A DNA stretch of 64,000 nucleotides from Cristatella mucedo (Eukaryota; Bryozoa; Phylactolaemata; Cristatellidae): the NCBI GenBank assembly GCA_009760855.2, contig WPIO01000022.1, forward strand, positions 5,061,001 to 5,125,000, in the 5' to 3' direction. Each line of letters starts with the position of its first letter. The first letter of the stretch is position 1. The notes below the pieces were generated by a model. It was not told the DNA's origin. It worked only from the letters and a program-made list of their open reading frames with translations, and made no database searches. The translations under genes and the position numbers were made by a program. This document shows, one piece after another, positions 21,440-33,300 of this stretch.

Positions 21440-21768
21440 TTAGTTAGTATGCTCTCAAAGCCTGGAACTCACTCCCGATTGACGTCAAAATATCTTCTGA
21501 CTTGACGATATTCAAAAAGAAGCTAAAAACCTACCTATTTATGACAGCATTTAATGGGTCCTTGTGATTCTTGCTTTGTGTGCTTACATGTGTGCTGGTA
21601 CTGTGCATGTCACCTCTAACCATGCTATGCTTGTTGACATTGTGCATGCTACCACTAACTATATGATCATGCTTCCCGGTCAGCATATGTAAAGTACCTA
21701 GAAAGAGAATAAGTTCTCCGAGGAAGCTTTACAAATATTATAATTATTATTCTTTTTATTATTGGTAT
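21440..21768 (+). mobile_element. LINE-A copy, right half (interrupted)
   Basis: Continues the copy that stops at 20653: APKAWNSLP region, ORF2 stop region, terminal hairpin (AAAGTACCTAGAAAGAGA...) and (ATTATT)n tail. Confidence 0.85.
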
Positions 21769-22439
21769 TAGGACTCCTCTGTATTAATGACCTTTTCTGG
21801 ATCATTTTTTTAGTTTCTTATTGGTTCCCATCGTGCAAGTTATACTCTCTTCTCAGACAATAGCTTGTACTGGAAATATATGGCATATGTTTTTACCTTC
21901 TTGTTTGTTTTGGGACTTACTTGAGCGTGAGAAGACTTGTCTACTTTGTCAGATGATTCACAAAGGAACATACTTAATTAGAACAAGTCGAATATGAAAG
22001 TTGGTGTTATTAGCAACCTAATTTTAGCACCAGATACGAAAAAGAACTACTAAAAGCTGCATTTTGCAATATATGCCTGTTATCATTCTTAAATTCTGTT
22101 GTGGTACTGTGAATCCACTGATGGACCGCATTGCCATGTCACTAAGCTGCTAGCTATTCGGTTTTTGCGAGCTTTAATAGATAAGCACCAAAGTTTGAAT
22201 GAACCTATCAATAAAATAGGTTCGTATATGTACCTAAGCTTTCAATGGAGCTTCTAAAATGCTATAACCATCTCAGTCATATCGTTATGCTGGAGAGAGA
22301 AAAGATGCTTGTCAAGCTCAGGAGCCGAATCAGCCACTTGCAAAAGCTGGAGACCAAAGTAGCTGGACGTCTCAGTTTTAGCAGGTCATCCTTCACAGAC
22401 AAGCTTGAAAAGTGGCAATAAAGATTTGGCTTTCCAGTA
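21769..22439. other. Intergenic, no gene supported
   Basis: AT-rich. A short plus-strand frame at about 22306-22424 (KLRSRISHLQKLE) ends just before an AATAAA at 22417, but nothing else supports a gene. Confidence 0.35.
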
Positions 22440-22545
22440 CAATGGTGCCCTGACTTACGAGTTTAATTCGTTACGTAACCGAGCTCAATGCTCAAATTAC
22501 TCGTATGTCAAATCAATTTTCCCCATTGAAATGAATTGAAGTGTT
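22440..22545 (+). repeat. Left terminal repeat region of the Tigger element
   Basis: GGTGCCCTGACTTACGAG, TTAATTCGTTACGTAACCGAG and CAATTTTCCCCATTGAAATG match the terminal sequence style of Tigger elements known from many animals. TA at 22438-22439 is the expected target duplication. Confidence 0.6.
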
Positions 22546-22547
22546 TT

Positions 22548-22745
22548 CAATTAATTTTAATTTTATTTTATTTTATCATTTTATTTTTTTAATTTTATTG
22601 TATTATTATATTTATTTATTTATATTATATTTTTTATATTTATTATTTATATTTATATATTTTATTTATTTATTTTTTTATTTTTATTTTTTTATTTTAT
22701 TTATTATTTAATTTAATTTAATTTTTAATTTTAATTAATTTATCC
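22548..22745. repeat. AT-rich low-complexity tract
   Basis: Irregular TTTTA/TTTAT units, nearly devoid of G and C. Confidence 0.9.
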
Positions 22746-22881
22746 GTTCTATACCCGCCGCGATTTGTTGTCTGTCACGTGTTTTTAAATTAAAAAATAC
22801 ACTTATAAACAATGAATGTTGTATGAAAACACAGTAGAATAAAATGTACAGTAATACAATGGTTTTGTTACGTATAATGTA

Positions 22882-23553
22882 CAGTCATCCATCGCTACTT
22901 CGCACTTCGACTTTCGCGGGTTCACTCTATCGCTTTTTTTGAATACGTGTACATCCTTTAAAAAATTGACCGAAATAGTGGAAATGATACAACGCTCGCT
23001 CGTTCGTCTGGATCAATCATACACCCATATATTACAATTAAAATTAAAATTACTGTACTTTTTGGAACGCGGAAGGAGACGATGACGCACCTGTTGAAGA
23101 TATTGCACCACCTGAAGACTCTCCTACTGAAGTCGGGCCTTCAGAGGAGCAGTAACCTTGCTCTTCTTTGCTGTGCTGTACATCTCGTCATCTTAACCGC
23201 TTCATCACCAAACGCACTTATTTCATAGCTTGGTGTTTGTGCGTAAGAATTGTGTGCTTGCAATTAAATGTAAAATAATAACCATACAATTTTTGTAACG
23301 TCTAATGTCTTATTTTCTCTTATTTTGTCTAAAATATTTTGTAATACGAATGTAATGGTGACTAAAGGGGTGTTATTTCATGTCCGGAGGCCTCTAATAA
23401 TTTTAAAAACCGTATTTAGTGGGTCATAAACAGATATTCTGTGCTCTAACTACGAACATATTTGATTTGTAAATAAAGAATCTTACTTCGCGGAAATTCA
23501 CCTATCGCGGTAGAGTCTGGAACGGATTAACCGCAATAAACGAGGGTCGACTG
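22882..23553 (+). mobile_element. pogo/Tigger-type MITE, 672 bp
   Basis: Left end CAGTCATCCATCGCTACTTCGC and right end, inverted, CAGTCGACCCTCGTTTATTGC match at CAGTC and along a TCGCGG-rich stretch typical of pogo elements. TA precedes the left end; TG follows the right end, probably a mutated TA. The middle encodes only an acidic tail (DDDAPVEDIAPPEDSPTEVG, stop) on the plus strand, like the C-terminal remnant of a transposase, so it is an internal-deletion derivative. Confidence 0.75.
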
Positions 23554-23634
23554 TGCAGCATTTACCTTGGAGATCAGATGACATGAAGATGCTGAAGAAG
23601 TTGAAGGAAAAAGGCTGAAATGAATAACTGAATT

Positions 23635-25421
23635 TTATTCGCTGATTCTCGCCCTTTTCACCGCGCTTTCCTCACTTTCAACTGCTGAGGTTTTTGATAC
23701 AAGTCTGTCCAATGAAGTCTGCTTCATCCTCCTATCAATCAGAATGTTTCTGAAATGAGTTAGACAAATGCCATTAATTAGCTTCGTCATACACCCAGAT
23801 GCAGCTTTTTCTGGGTGTTTCTTTTAAATAAAGTCTGAAAATTTCTCCCACATTCACAGCATTTCCTTTATCTCACCGGTAGAGATAAAATGGCCACACC
23901 CGCGTCACCTATTTTCTGAAAACCTACTTGTGCTGCTGCATCCGTATCTCTTTTAGAATCCTCGGAGTGCTCCTCGATGAGCTCGTTGATGTCAAGTTCT
24001 CCCGTGCCCAGGCTCGCGGAGGGATACAATGCCGAGGGATACAATCTCTCCCCCCCCCACCACTGCCGCTTCTGGTTCGAGTCTTTCAAGGTCAGTTTAA
24101 GACACAACCTCAAGCCGCAGCTTCTTCCACGCAGAGGCCCGGGTCTTCTTTGTAACACTCTCCCAGGCCATATAAATAATTCTGAGGCGCATCGCAATGT
24201 CACAGCTGTCCTCCACGACTCTCGAAAGGTGATGTTTACGGACTCCGACACCTCGAAGCAGCAGCGGAGCAGGTGCTTGATGAAGAGATTATTGAAACTG
24301 GAAATCATCCACTGGTGCACGGGCTGCATAGTAGGAGTTGCGTTCGGTAGAAGGTAGAGAACCCGTGTTAGCTTAATTCTTATAGGATGCAATTTCCGAG
24401 GTTAGGTGAGTGACCAGGCGCATAATCCAGGACGAGAAGGACTTGCTGGGCTAGCTAGCTGCTTTTCGGGGATGTTTCTTAGCGTCAGGACCGTCAAGTT
24501 TTCCCAACGATAAACGAGCGGCCGCCTAATCTTGCAATCGCCGCTCGCGATTGGCGCACACAGCGATAGGGCGAGGCCTATGAGCCGCGATGGCACACTA
24601 GGTAAGGCGGTTGCTTTTCGCGACCTCGGTCTCGAGGTCGTGGGTTCGATTCCTGCAGTGGGCGATTCTTTATTGCCACTGCAAGCGGTGGTGATAGCCG
24701 TAAAGGCTCTTCTGTCGCTGTGCAAAAAGAGGCTGCTTAATCAGCTAGGATTTATTTGATTTATTATTATCCTTCGTGGACTTGAGGTCTGGCATCCTCT
24801 TCTCCTCTGTCATTTTTAGTCCTCCACAGCATCTTCTTCCAGGAGAGTCCTATCTCGGCACACTTAAAAAGACTTGCTGGGGATTTATTCCTCTGTTACT
24901 ATTATTCCAGCAAAGGTTTTGAGGTAATCCTCAGCTGCCTTCGTATCCACGCTCGCTGCGTCACTGTGCCTGACGACGGAGTGAATGCCGATCCTCTTTT
25001 TAATATTCTCGAACCAGCCACGACTGGCATCAGCCTGCTTGCCCCGTCAGTTGAAGTACGTGGGGTCTGCCGCAGTAAATCAATGTAAATAGCTAGTGCC
25101 TTCTCGAAGATTATAGCCTCCTTCACGGTGTCTCCTGCGAGCTGTTTTTTCGCCAACCACACCATCAGTAGCTTCTTCATATTTTCACGGATAAATGTCT
25201 GCTGTTTAGAAATTACTTTAAGGCTCTTGGCTGGCGTTGTAGCCATCGATCAACTCCGTCTGCTTCAATAAGGCACAGATCGTAGAGGTGCTATGCTCGC
25301 ACTGCTTCGCGAAGTCGACTACATGCACAGCTCGGTCATGCGCATCCGGTAATTTCTTTCTTTAGTTGAATGCACATCAATCCTCAGAGCTGTCCTTAGC
25401 ACTCACCTCATTCGGATCCAT
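23635..25421 (-). pseudogene. Tigger/pogo transposase, broken
   Basis: Transposases of this family have an N-terminal CENP-B-like DNA-binding region and a DDE domain. A minus-strand ATG lies at 25419-25421. The CENP-B-type helix-turn-helix segment (MKKLLMVWLAKKQ, FEKALAIYIDLL) lies at about 25190-25080, followed by ASRGWFENIKKRIGIHS. After stops and shifts comes KCAEIGLSWKKM, where the first catalytic Asp is replaced by Ala. The SINE then interrupts after MPDLKSTKD. Beyond it are LVLDYAPGH (second Asp kept) and LLPNATPTMQPVHQW, where the usual Asp is His. The C-terminus runs to a stop at 23635-23637. Several frameshifts and two lost catalytic residues show it is inactive. Confidence 0.82.
24581..24770 (+). 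mobile_element. SINE-S1 copy, best preserved
   Basis: tRNA-derived head GAGCCGCGATGGCACACTAGG (A-box like) with B box GGTTCGATTCC at about 24645-24655. The anticodon-arm region is a strong hairpin (CGACCTC...GAGGTCG). Then come a body (CCACTGCAAGCGGTGGTGATAGCC) and an end CAGCTAGGATTTATT followed by (TTATTA). It interrupts the Tigger transposase frame between MPDLKSTKD and LALSLCA. Confidence 0.88.
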
Positions 25422-25440
25422 GGCTCGGAAAAAAAGCTTT

Positions 25441-26734
25441 GAAAAGTGACTACAAGCACAAGCGTAAGCGAAACGCGGATGCTTCCGCTGGCTGCGAGCC
25501 TACAGCTTAAAGGTAAACGAGTGGGATGCTGGGCGGATGTTGGAGCGTTCGCGGCGACGTTCGCTGCTCCAACTATTGGTGGGATATCTGAAGCTGGCTA
25601 GTAATCCATGTTATAGCTCTCTACTCAAAGCGAAAATCGGCCTTGGGGAGACGGCTCGGATAGCTCTCGAAAACCTCGTTAGTTGGGACACATGCGTAAG
25701 GTCAAATCGCCACTGATTCATCAGCCGCTTCGCTGCATGCTGCTGCAGTTCTTGAGCATCTAAGGCATGTTCTGCACAAAGCCATGACCTTAGCAGGCAG
25801 TCGGTAGTGTGTTTTGAAAATTAACTTCAACTAAAGCGTAATATTTGGCGTAGGTTCGCGAAAAATGAGGCCAGCGACAAATATGTTTCTTCTTCTTGGC
25901 CATCTCTCGTCGCAGCGGCTTTAGTTCATGTTCTCTTGTTCGAAATAAAGAAGACAGCTCAAGCATAAAGAAAGTCCAACTGTCATTTGGCTCTCGCTCA
26001 CAGTGGAAATTGAAATGGAAAGAGAAAAAATGATTCACTACACCATGATGGTTAGTCTTGATACAGCCGATCTGCCACAATAACAGCCAATAAATCGCAC
26101 TGATGTGTTGTGATGTTACTCTAGAATTTTGCATAAAGTTGAAAAGTCGGATCAATCTTGATTTGTTTATTTTTCAGGTTGCCTAGTGCTGACAAGTTGG
26201 ATGGACCACGAGTGCTCCCTCTGACATCTAAAATAAGTAAAAAAGAATCCTCAAAGAACACATGTCAAGTACAGATCGTGCAGTTCTTACTTAAAAATTG
26301 CGATGCATCTTTTTTTAATTTTGTTAAAATTATAATATACTACCTCTACTATTTTTAAAAGTATGTAATCAAGAAAATAATAAGAAAAACAATTTACAAA
26401 TTAAAGATGTTTCACTGAGACTATACTTATTTAATGATAGGCAAATCATCATTCATAATAATGTAATTAATTTGTGGGTAATTAATTTGGAAAATTAAAA
26501 CTATTCGTATGAGCTGCGATATAACTGTGATGAATCTGAATGATTGGCTAAGACGATGCTGAGGCTGAGGCTAAGACTGTCCCGCAGCTTTACCTTTTAT
26601 CTGTTCCGCTGAGATGTAATCTATATTGCATTTACGAGCCATTATTGAATGATTCAATGCGAAACTGATTGTTCAATTTGAACTATGAGATGTAATATTT
26701 TGGCTTCACATGTTAGTTTATACTAACAGCAATA
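25441..26734. other. Intergenic, no gene seen
   Basis: GC-moderate at left, AT-rich at right. A minus-strand frame of 121 codons at 25790-26155 has no domain I recognise. Confidence 0.45.
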
Positions 26735-27195
26735 ATAATATTAATATACTTGATAAAAAGCCCCCAGATAACTCAATCTCTTTCTAGGCGCTTTACATTT
26801 GCTGCAAAGGAAACACGATCGAATGGTGAGTGGTATCCTACTTGATAAACAGCAAGAATAACATGGTTAGGGGTTACATGCACAGGGTCAGCATTCAAGT
26901 GTGGTTAATGGCAATATGCACAGTGCCAGCACGCATAATCACTTAAAGAATGAACCACAGGGACCCACTAAATGCTTTCATAAATAGGTGCTTTTTCAAT
27001 TTCTTTTTAAATTTGGTCAAGTCAGAGGATGTCGTGACGGGAGTCGGTAGTGAGTTCCAGGCTTTGGAAGCATTCGAACAAAAGGCACGGTCTCCAAAGG
27101 CTTTGAGGTTTGTAAAAGGTATAGATAAACAGCTAGATTCCGAAAAGCGGGTGGTACAATACTTCGCCTGGTAAGGCAGTAGATCTGATAGGTAA
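26735..27195 (-). mobile_element. LINE-A 3' fragment
   Basis: A/T tail, hairpin (AGCCCCCAGATAACTC...GGCGCTTTAC), then the inverse of ORF2 with NLKAFGDRAFCSNASKAWNSLPT. It is 5'-truncated exactly where the tail of the next copy begins. Confidence 0.88.
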
Positions 27196-27841
27196 TAATA
27201 ATAATAATAATAATACACTTGATGAAGCGCCCTCAGAGAACTTAATCTCTTTCTAGGCGCTTTATATTTGCTGCAAAGGGAAATGCAATTGAATGGCAAG
27301 TAAAATCATGCTTGAAAAAAAACACGATGAATAATACGGTTAGGGGTGACATGCACAGGGTCAGCATGCAAATGTGGTTAGTGGCAGCATGCACAGTGTC
27401 AGCACGCTTAAGCTCATCAAGGAAGAGTCGCAGGGACCCACTATATGCTGTCCTAAATAGGTGTGTTTTTTAAGTTCCTTTTAAATGTGGTCAGGTCAGG
27501 GGATGTTCTGGCGCAGGTCGGGAGATTGTTCCAGGCTTTGGGAGCATACGAACTAAATGCATGGTCTCCAAAGGATTTAAGGTTTGTACGAGGTATTTCT
27601 AGACTGTTGGATTCCGAAAAGCGGGTGGTACGATGCTTGGCCTGATGGGGGAGTATCTCGGAGAGATAGGTTGGAGCCATAGAATGAATAGACCTAAAAG
27701 TGAGCGACAAAACCTTGAAGTCAATCCGTTGCTTGACTGGTAGCCAGTGCATGTCTGCGAGAAGTGGAGTAATGTGGCAACTGCGACGCTCACGACAGAC
27801 AAGCATAGCTGCAGAGTTTTGCACCAGCTGCAATCGCCTGA
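27196..27841 (-). mobile_element. LINE-A 3' fragment
   Basis: (AATAAT)n tail, hairpin, then a long minus-strand frame (RRLQLVQNSAAMLVCRERRSC ... APKAWNNLPTC). Truncated at 27841, where the LINE-B 3' end abuts. Confidence 0.9.
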
Positions 27842-29862
27842 TGTAATGTATCTCCGTCTGTAACTCCACAAAGTCATAAAGACCATGTGGGTGTTACACA
27901 GGAGAGTTTTGTATAGCCCACTCACAGCCTAAGCGGCTTTTGGTACGCATTCGGTAGCGAACAGACTTCGTCTCACGCAACAAAGAGAAAGTGGGAAGCA
28001 TAGCAGAGTCAGGAGAGCAGTTGAGGTAGTGAGTAGCATGGAAGTAGCAGCTCAGGACCACCGAAAAGGATGTGCCATAGTCGGCAGTAGGAGAGTAGTT
28101 ATCGTTGCGTAAGAATTGTGGAAGCGAGTTCCACAGTCTAGGACCTGTAGAGCTAAAGCTTCTGTCGCCAACTGTCTTTAAGCAGAGGAATGGGACAGCT
28201 AATTTATTGTCCACACAGGACCTGAGGGCGCGAAGAGGCTGAAACTGATGCAGCAGCTCAGCTAAGTACGAAGGAGCCAAGCCGTGGTGGGCCTTGTGTG
28301 TGGGTCAGCATAAGAACTTTGCTCTGTATCCTTTGCTCAACCGGCAACCATCCTAGCTCTTTCAGCAAAGGAGACACGTGCTCAAACCTCTGGGATTTGA
28401 AGACCATCCTTGCAGCCATATTCATTGTCCGCTGTAGTGGCATAATAGCTTTCTTTGGCAGCCCAGCCAAAAGGGAATTACAATAATCAAGCCGAGACAG
28501 AACTAGAGAGCTAGTTAAATGTTTTACAAGCCACTGTGGGAGACAGCTCCTAATCTTGGATAGGGATCGGATGTGATGGCCAGCTGTAGAGGCAGTCTTC
28601 TGAATGAAGCTTTTGAAATTGAGGCAGCTGTCGAAAACGACACCTAAATTTCGAGCACGTTGTGATGGCCGCACAATAGCATCACCTATTAGAACGGCAA
28701 AGCCTTTTAATCCAGCCACACGCTTAGGGTGTCCTATGAGCAGCAGTTCCGTTTAATCATCATTTAATTTCAGGAAGTTTTCCGACATCCAGGATCGAAT
28801 ATCGGCAAGGCAAGCGTTCAGTTTCTCAGTTACCGCAGCAGATTCCGACGGTTTGAATGACAAATACAACTGAGTATCGTCAGCATAGAAGTGATATCCT
28901 ATTCCATGTGCCTTAATCACTTTTCCCAGAGGTTGTGTATACATGGAGAACAGCAAGGGACCGAGTACAGACCCTTGAGGGACTCCACAGGTGACCCTTC
29001 TCGTGTCTGAGACCTGACCCCCACACGACACGGATTGAACACGATCAGACAAGTATGATATAAACCACGCCAGTGCTTCGTCTGCCAGACCGATTGTTGT
29101 TCTCAATCGTTCAAGCAGAACTTCGTGATCAATGGTGTCGAAGGCAGCAGACAGATCTAGCAGAGCTAGGGCAGTGACATTCCCGTCGTCGTTGTCGCGT
29201 AGAATGTCATTGTTAACACGGAGGAGAGCAGTTTCATTAGATTGCTGCCTCTTGAACCCTGATTGAAATGTTTCTGACATTCCATTGTTTTCGATATGTT
29301 CAACTAGCTACTTAGCAACAATTTTTTTCAAGAATCTTTGATAAGAACGGAAGGGAAAACTGGACGATAGTTTGCTAGAACCTCTGTGTCTAATCCAGGC
29401 TTTTTAAGAATAGGGCTAACGATTGCCGATTTGAAGGACTTGGGGACGACCCCTTTTCCCAATAAACGTTACAAATCTTGGTTATGGCAGGGCTAAGTTG
29501 GTTTGCTAGTGAAGACCACAGAGATGAAGGTATAGGGTCTTCAGGAGACGAGCTCTTTTTGCTAGACCTTATTAAGGCAGCCACATCACAGGCAGAAACA
29601 TCGGAGAACTTTTTAATTAAGGTCACAGGTTGAGGAACGGCGATTGCTTTGGTCGGAGGGGGCTCACTGGAGGCACGACTGTGCACAATTGTTTCAGTAA
29701 AGAAGGCTGAAAACTTTTCATCTGAGCCTTTAATTTCTGGGGAGTCAGACCTCATAGCATTGGCCAGTAAATGGTTTACTGTCTTATAAATCTGTTTAGT
29801 GTCCGACTATCAGGAATTTAGCTTTCTAATGAAAAAAGAAGCCCTGGCTTTTCGCACATGCT
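27842..29862 (-). mobile_element. LINE-B element, longest copy, 5'-truncated
   Basis: A non-LTR retrotransposon of the CR1/L2 group. It covers the ORF2 linker, reverse transcriptase and C-terminal region, and ends in GTGGAGTTACAGACGGAGATACATTACAT, seen again at the other LINE-B ends. The endonuclease domain is missing. Coding state is given under the pseudogene. Confidence 0.9.
27894..29755 (-). pseudogene. LINE-B ORF2 reverse transcriptase, broken
   Basis: Copies element RNA into DNA at a nicked target. The frame at 29755-29390 is the pre-RT linker (FSAFFTETIVH, SPEDPIPSSLW). A frameshift follows, then 29280-28753 holds the RT core: LLDLSAAFDTIDH (catalytic Asp42 of this frame), PQGSVLGP (101-108) and FYADDTQLYL with YADD at 132-135. 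A single TAA replaces the Lys of LNDDKT at 28753. The same frame then continues (28719-28258: RARNLGVVFD, LVLSRLDYCNSLLAGLP, LLKELGWLPVEQR). A second frameshift near 28290 leads to MAPSYLAELL ... FSSTGPRLWNSLPQFL. Catalytic residues are intact, so the copy is fairly young. Confidence 0.88.
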
Positions 29863-30345
29863 GGCAGGTAGGCTTGAGCCAAAGAATTTAGACACTTAAA
29901 AAAGTGAGCGACAAAACCTTGAAGTCGAGCAGTTGCTTGACTGGTAGCCAGTGCAGGTCAGTGAGAAGTGGTGTGATATGGCAACTGCAACGCTCACGAC
30001 AGACAAGCCCAGCTGCAGAGTTTTGTACCAGCTGTAAGCGCCTGATTGCACCGGCCGGTAGACCAGCAAGCAGTGAGTTACAGAAGTCAAGACGGAATTA
30101 TCACAAATGCATGGACCGACTTAGACGTGGCATCCCTTCTAAAAAAAAGTCCAAATTTTAGCTATGTTATGTATCTGAAAGTAGAAGACTTGATTGTGGA
30201 GCTAATGTGGTCGTCTAACGAAAGCTCACTTTGGAACATGACACCTAGATTTCGTGCAGATTCAACATGAGATATGCTGGCAGAGCCTATTTTGAGCGTT
30301 AGCCTTTACACTTTCTGAATCACATTCGGTGTGCCTATAACTAGA
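29863..30345 (-). mobile_element. LINE-A fragment, ORF2 middle part
   Basis: Inverse of LINE-A from AGCCTATCTGGAGCC back through the HWLPVKQ, NSLLTGLPA, LHNIAKI and NLGVIFQSDLS regions to TTTTGAGCGTTAGCC and the MGKPS region. It has neither the 3' tail nor the 5' part. Confidence 0.82.
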
Positions 30346-33300
30346 AAGTTTTTTCAACGTTCAATGTAAAAAAATTGCTTGTAAATTATCTCCCCTGATA
30401 TTTGTTTAACGAAACGCTTATAGCTGCTATAGTAGAATATTAATCTAAATATAAAAAGGGGAAAACTATAAGCGTGATGTCAGCAATTTTCTTTAACTGG
30501 ACGCACGGGCTCACATTCAAAATCATATTGATCGGTGGCATTATTTTTTACAGACTATCCAATATTCACACACATACGCTGTTCCTCTAATTACAATTAT
30601 TGGTGCATAGATCTGTGCATGAATGTCCAAGTATACTAAATAATCAGAACAATAAAATTTTCTTGGCTGTCTTTAAGAATCAATCATCTAAGGAACGAAT
30701 AATGATTAGACAGGAATCAAAATCACTCTAGTATCCTGGGTAAGCACCTACAGTACAAACGAACGAATAACGACAAGTTCACCATCGCGAAGTGAAAGCC
30801 GAGCAGATGCGGCTTTAGATTATACTTCAATGACGTGCGAAAAGTCAATGAAGATAATGACAGAGAAGCCAGAAGAGAGTTTTTAAGTTTTGTTGAGCAA
30901 AATGTCCTTATGCTGTATTGTGTTTATTACCCTAGTTGTGCTTATTTTTGGAGTCGCAGTAATCTAGACGACATGTCTCAAACGCGTAAGCAAATTTTGC
31001 TTTGGTAAGCTTGTTCCCGCAAGCCCTAACCTCTGCTGAAAGAAACCAATTTGACACTTGAGGCTTTCTGTTAATCCAGGGGCCGGCAACTTTTTCTCGG
31101 ACCACTCGGGCCATTTCAGGAGGTCAAGAAGGCGCGCTAGGCCGGAAGAGACCACGCCCACTCCGCAGGGGCCGTTCAGGGGGAGCGTGGCCAGACGAAC
31201 AAACGGTTGCAGCAGACGCACACATGCAAACTGGAATTGTAGGAGCAGACATGTATCATCCCTCCGCGGTCAGCCACTTCGGTTTCACACGAGCGCCTGA
31301 TATCAGTTCAAAAAATGAACACGGGGGCCACAGACAAATTGAGCTGCAACCAGCAGTAGTGAATGGGATAAAACCGTGACAACTAAATGAGGCCGGATCC
31401 AATAATAAATAACTAGAGGGCGTTAGGCAGGACTACTAGGAGTACTAGCCAGGCCATACTATTTGACCTAAATGCCGGAGTTTGCCGACCTCTGCATTAA
31501 TCGAATAAAAAAGTCATTTTGGAACTCTATATACAGATTATGAGCACGCATCAGCAGAGTGATGCGATGATGAGCAAATTTTTGAGGGCCACGTCTTTCA
31601 AGTTTAGGCTTGGCACTAAACTTGCCAGTGGCTAATAGGTTGGTCTTATTAGTGTTACACTTCGGGAAGTTAGTGGCCGTAAAGTGCAAACGTCGTTAAT
31701 TGAGGCTGCAATGAAGGTGAATGGTTTGGATGCAGAGCTGACAAGTGTCAAAGGATAGGTCTAACTGGGTTCTATCAGCTTAAAAATGAAAGGCAAAATT
31801 GTATTTGACAATGACATCGAACAAATTGAGAGTACACTTAGATAGCGAAAAGAAGGCCATCACTTACTTGTGGTCTTCCTGCATGACCGACAGCCATTTG
31901 CATCTATGCTCTGGCATCTCTCAGTGAGGTATAACTTAACACCGCAGGATAGCACTGAGCTAGTGAGACCTTAGTGCGTCCAGTTGTGCTCCAAAAAGAA
32001 ATCCGGTGATTGCTTGCTTTAAATGCTCACGTGCAAAATCTAATGAGGGGCTGCAATAATTTGTCTGTTAGGTCATGGCTCGCTCGTCTGTCTTGGATAA
32101 AAATAGTAGAACGAAGACTGATTAAGGATACGAATGTTCTGATTAAAGGTACTAAGGTTCTAGCAATCTTTTATCGGCTTTTTAATGAGTGGCCAAACTA
32201 TAGTGGCTTTTTGGAGGGTAGGGACTCTCGTATCCAGGGATATATACAGCTACGCACATCTGCATATTTATTGCATGTGCACAGCTTTATATGCTTGCGT
32301 GTAAATTACATATAAATATATTGTCTATGAATTTACTGGTATATATTTATTTATACATAAATCTACTCAAAAATTTGATCTGCGTAGTGAGCAGCAGAAA
32401 TATTTGTATAACATCGAAATCACGCTATTTTCTCACGAACTCTTCGTGTTACGCAGAAGCATCTTGTAGGCCAAGTGCCTCATGGATCGCGAACGATCTC
32501 GCGAAAAAGCCGTCAAACAAGATTAAGATGACGCTGCCATCCAACCGACCGGTCGCAATGACAACGACTGCTGCAGGTCAAGAGAAATGCATTCCGATGA
32601 TACATTTAAAGTATACTGTCCAGATTACGGAAGCTAACTGAGGTCCAATCTTGCTCACTCCGTACTGTGGCAGTCACCATCTGTCGAGGACGACCTAGGA
32701 AGCTCACCTTTGCAGCACTATCGCTTTGGCAAAGCGTGCAAATTCGTGCTTGTTGTTCTCAGCCGACAGCTACAGTCTTTCGTGTATTTCTCTGAGCATG
32801 AGCCTCAATTCGATGACTTGTAACCCTGGTCGCATTGAATCTTAACCTCTAAGGTAACCCTCTGCGCCGATCTTGATTATTAAACCAAGCCTTGCATGAT
32901 TCACATCTTCGAAATGCAACCACGTGACGTGAGCAGAATTTCTATAGAACTCGCGTTAAGAGTTACTTGGAGAGGAGTAGACGAACCTCGAACAAAAGTC
33001 AGTGATGTCATGTCTGCACAGTCCTCTCCGAACGCTGCAACTAATCTATTCTGCTTTCTCAAAGTTAGTACTCAAAATAAACATCCAGTCTTTAATGGCT
33101 AATAGCTCCCACTACTCGACACCTTACGCTAACGCTTCTCTGGTGCTTTTTGAGTTGGGCAGCTTGTTAGCAGGCCAATAGGGTCAACAACGAATTTCGC
33201 GAAAAAAAATTCAGGCAATTCTTAACTGATCGAGAACATTTTCTTTCTGACTCTCGCTGCGGATGCTTTCAAGTATAAAGTGAATCGGTAATAATCAGCT

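Larger units (their letters stand above)
22440..25440 (-). mobile_element. Tigger/pogo-type DNA transposon, inactive, with two nested insertions
   Basis: Left end: TA then CAATGGTGCCCTGACTTACGAG (22440-22461), which resembles the terminal repeat of Tigger elements. Coding parts lie on the minus strand from about 25421 to 23635. A 672-bp MITE (22882-23553) sits in the 3' part and a SINE-S1 (24581-24770) in the coding region. The 5' (right) terminal repeat was not found, so the right edge is approximate. Confidence 0.7.

Noticed and set aside
23928-24357. Plus-strand ORF of 126 codons
   Set aside because: It is antisense to the recognisable Tigger transposase remnant.
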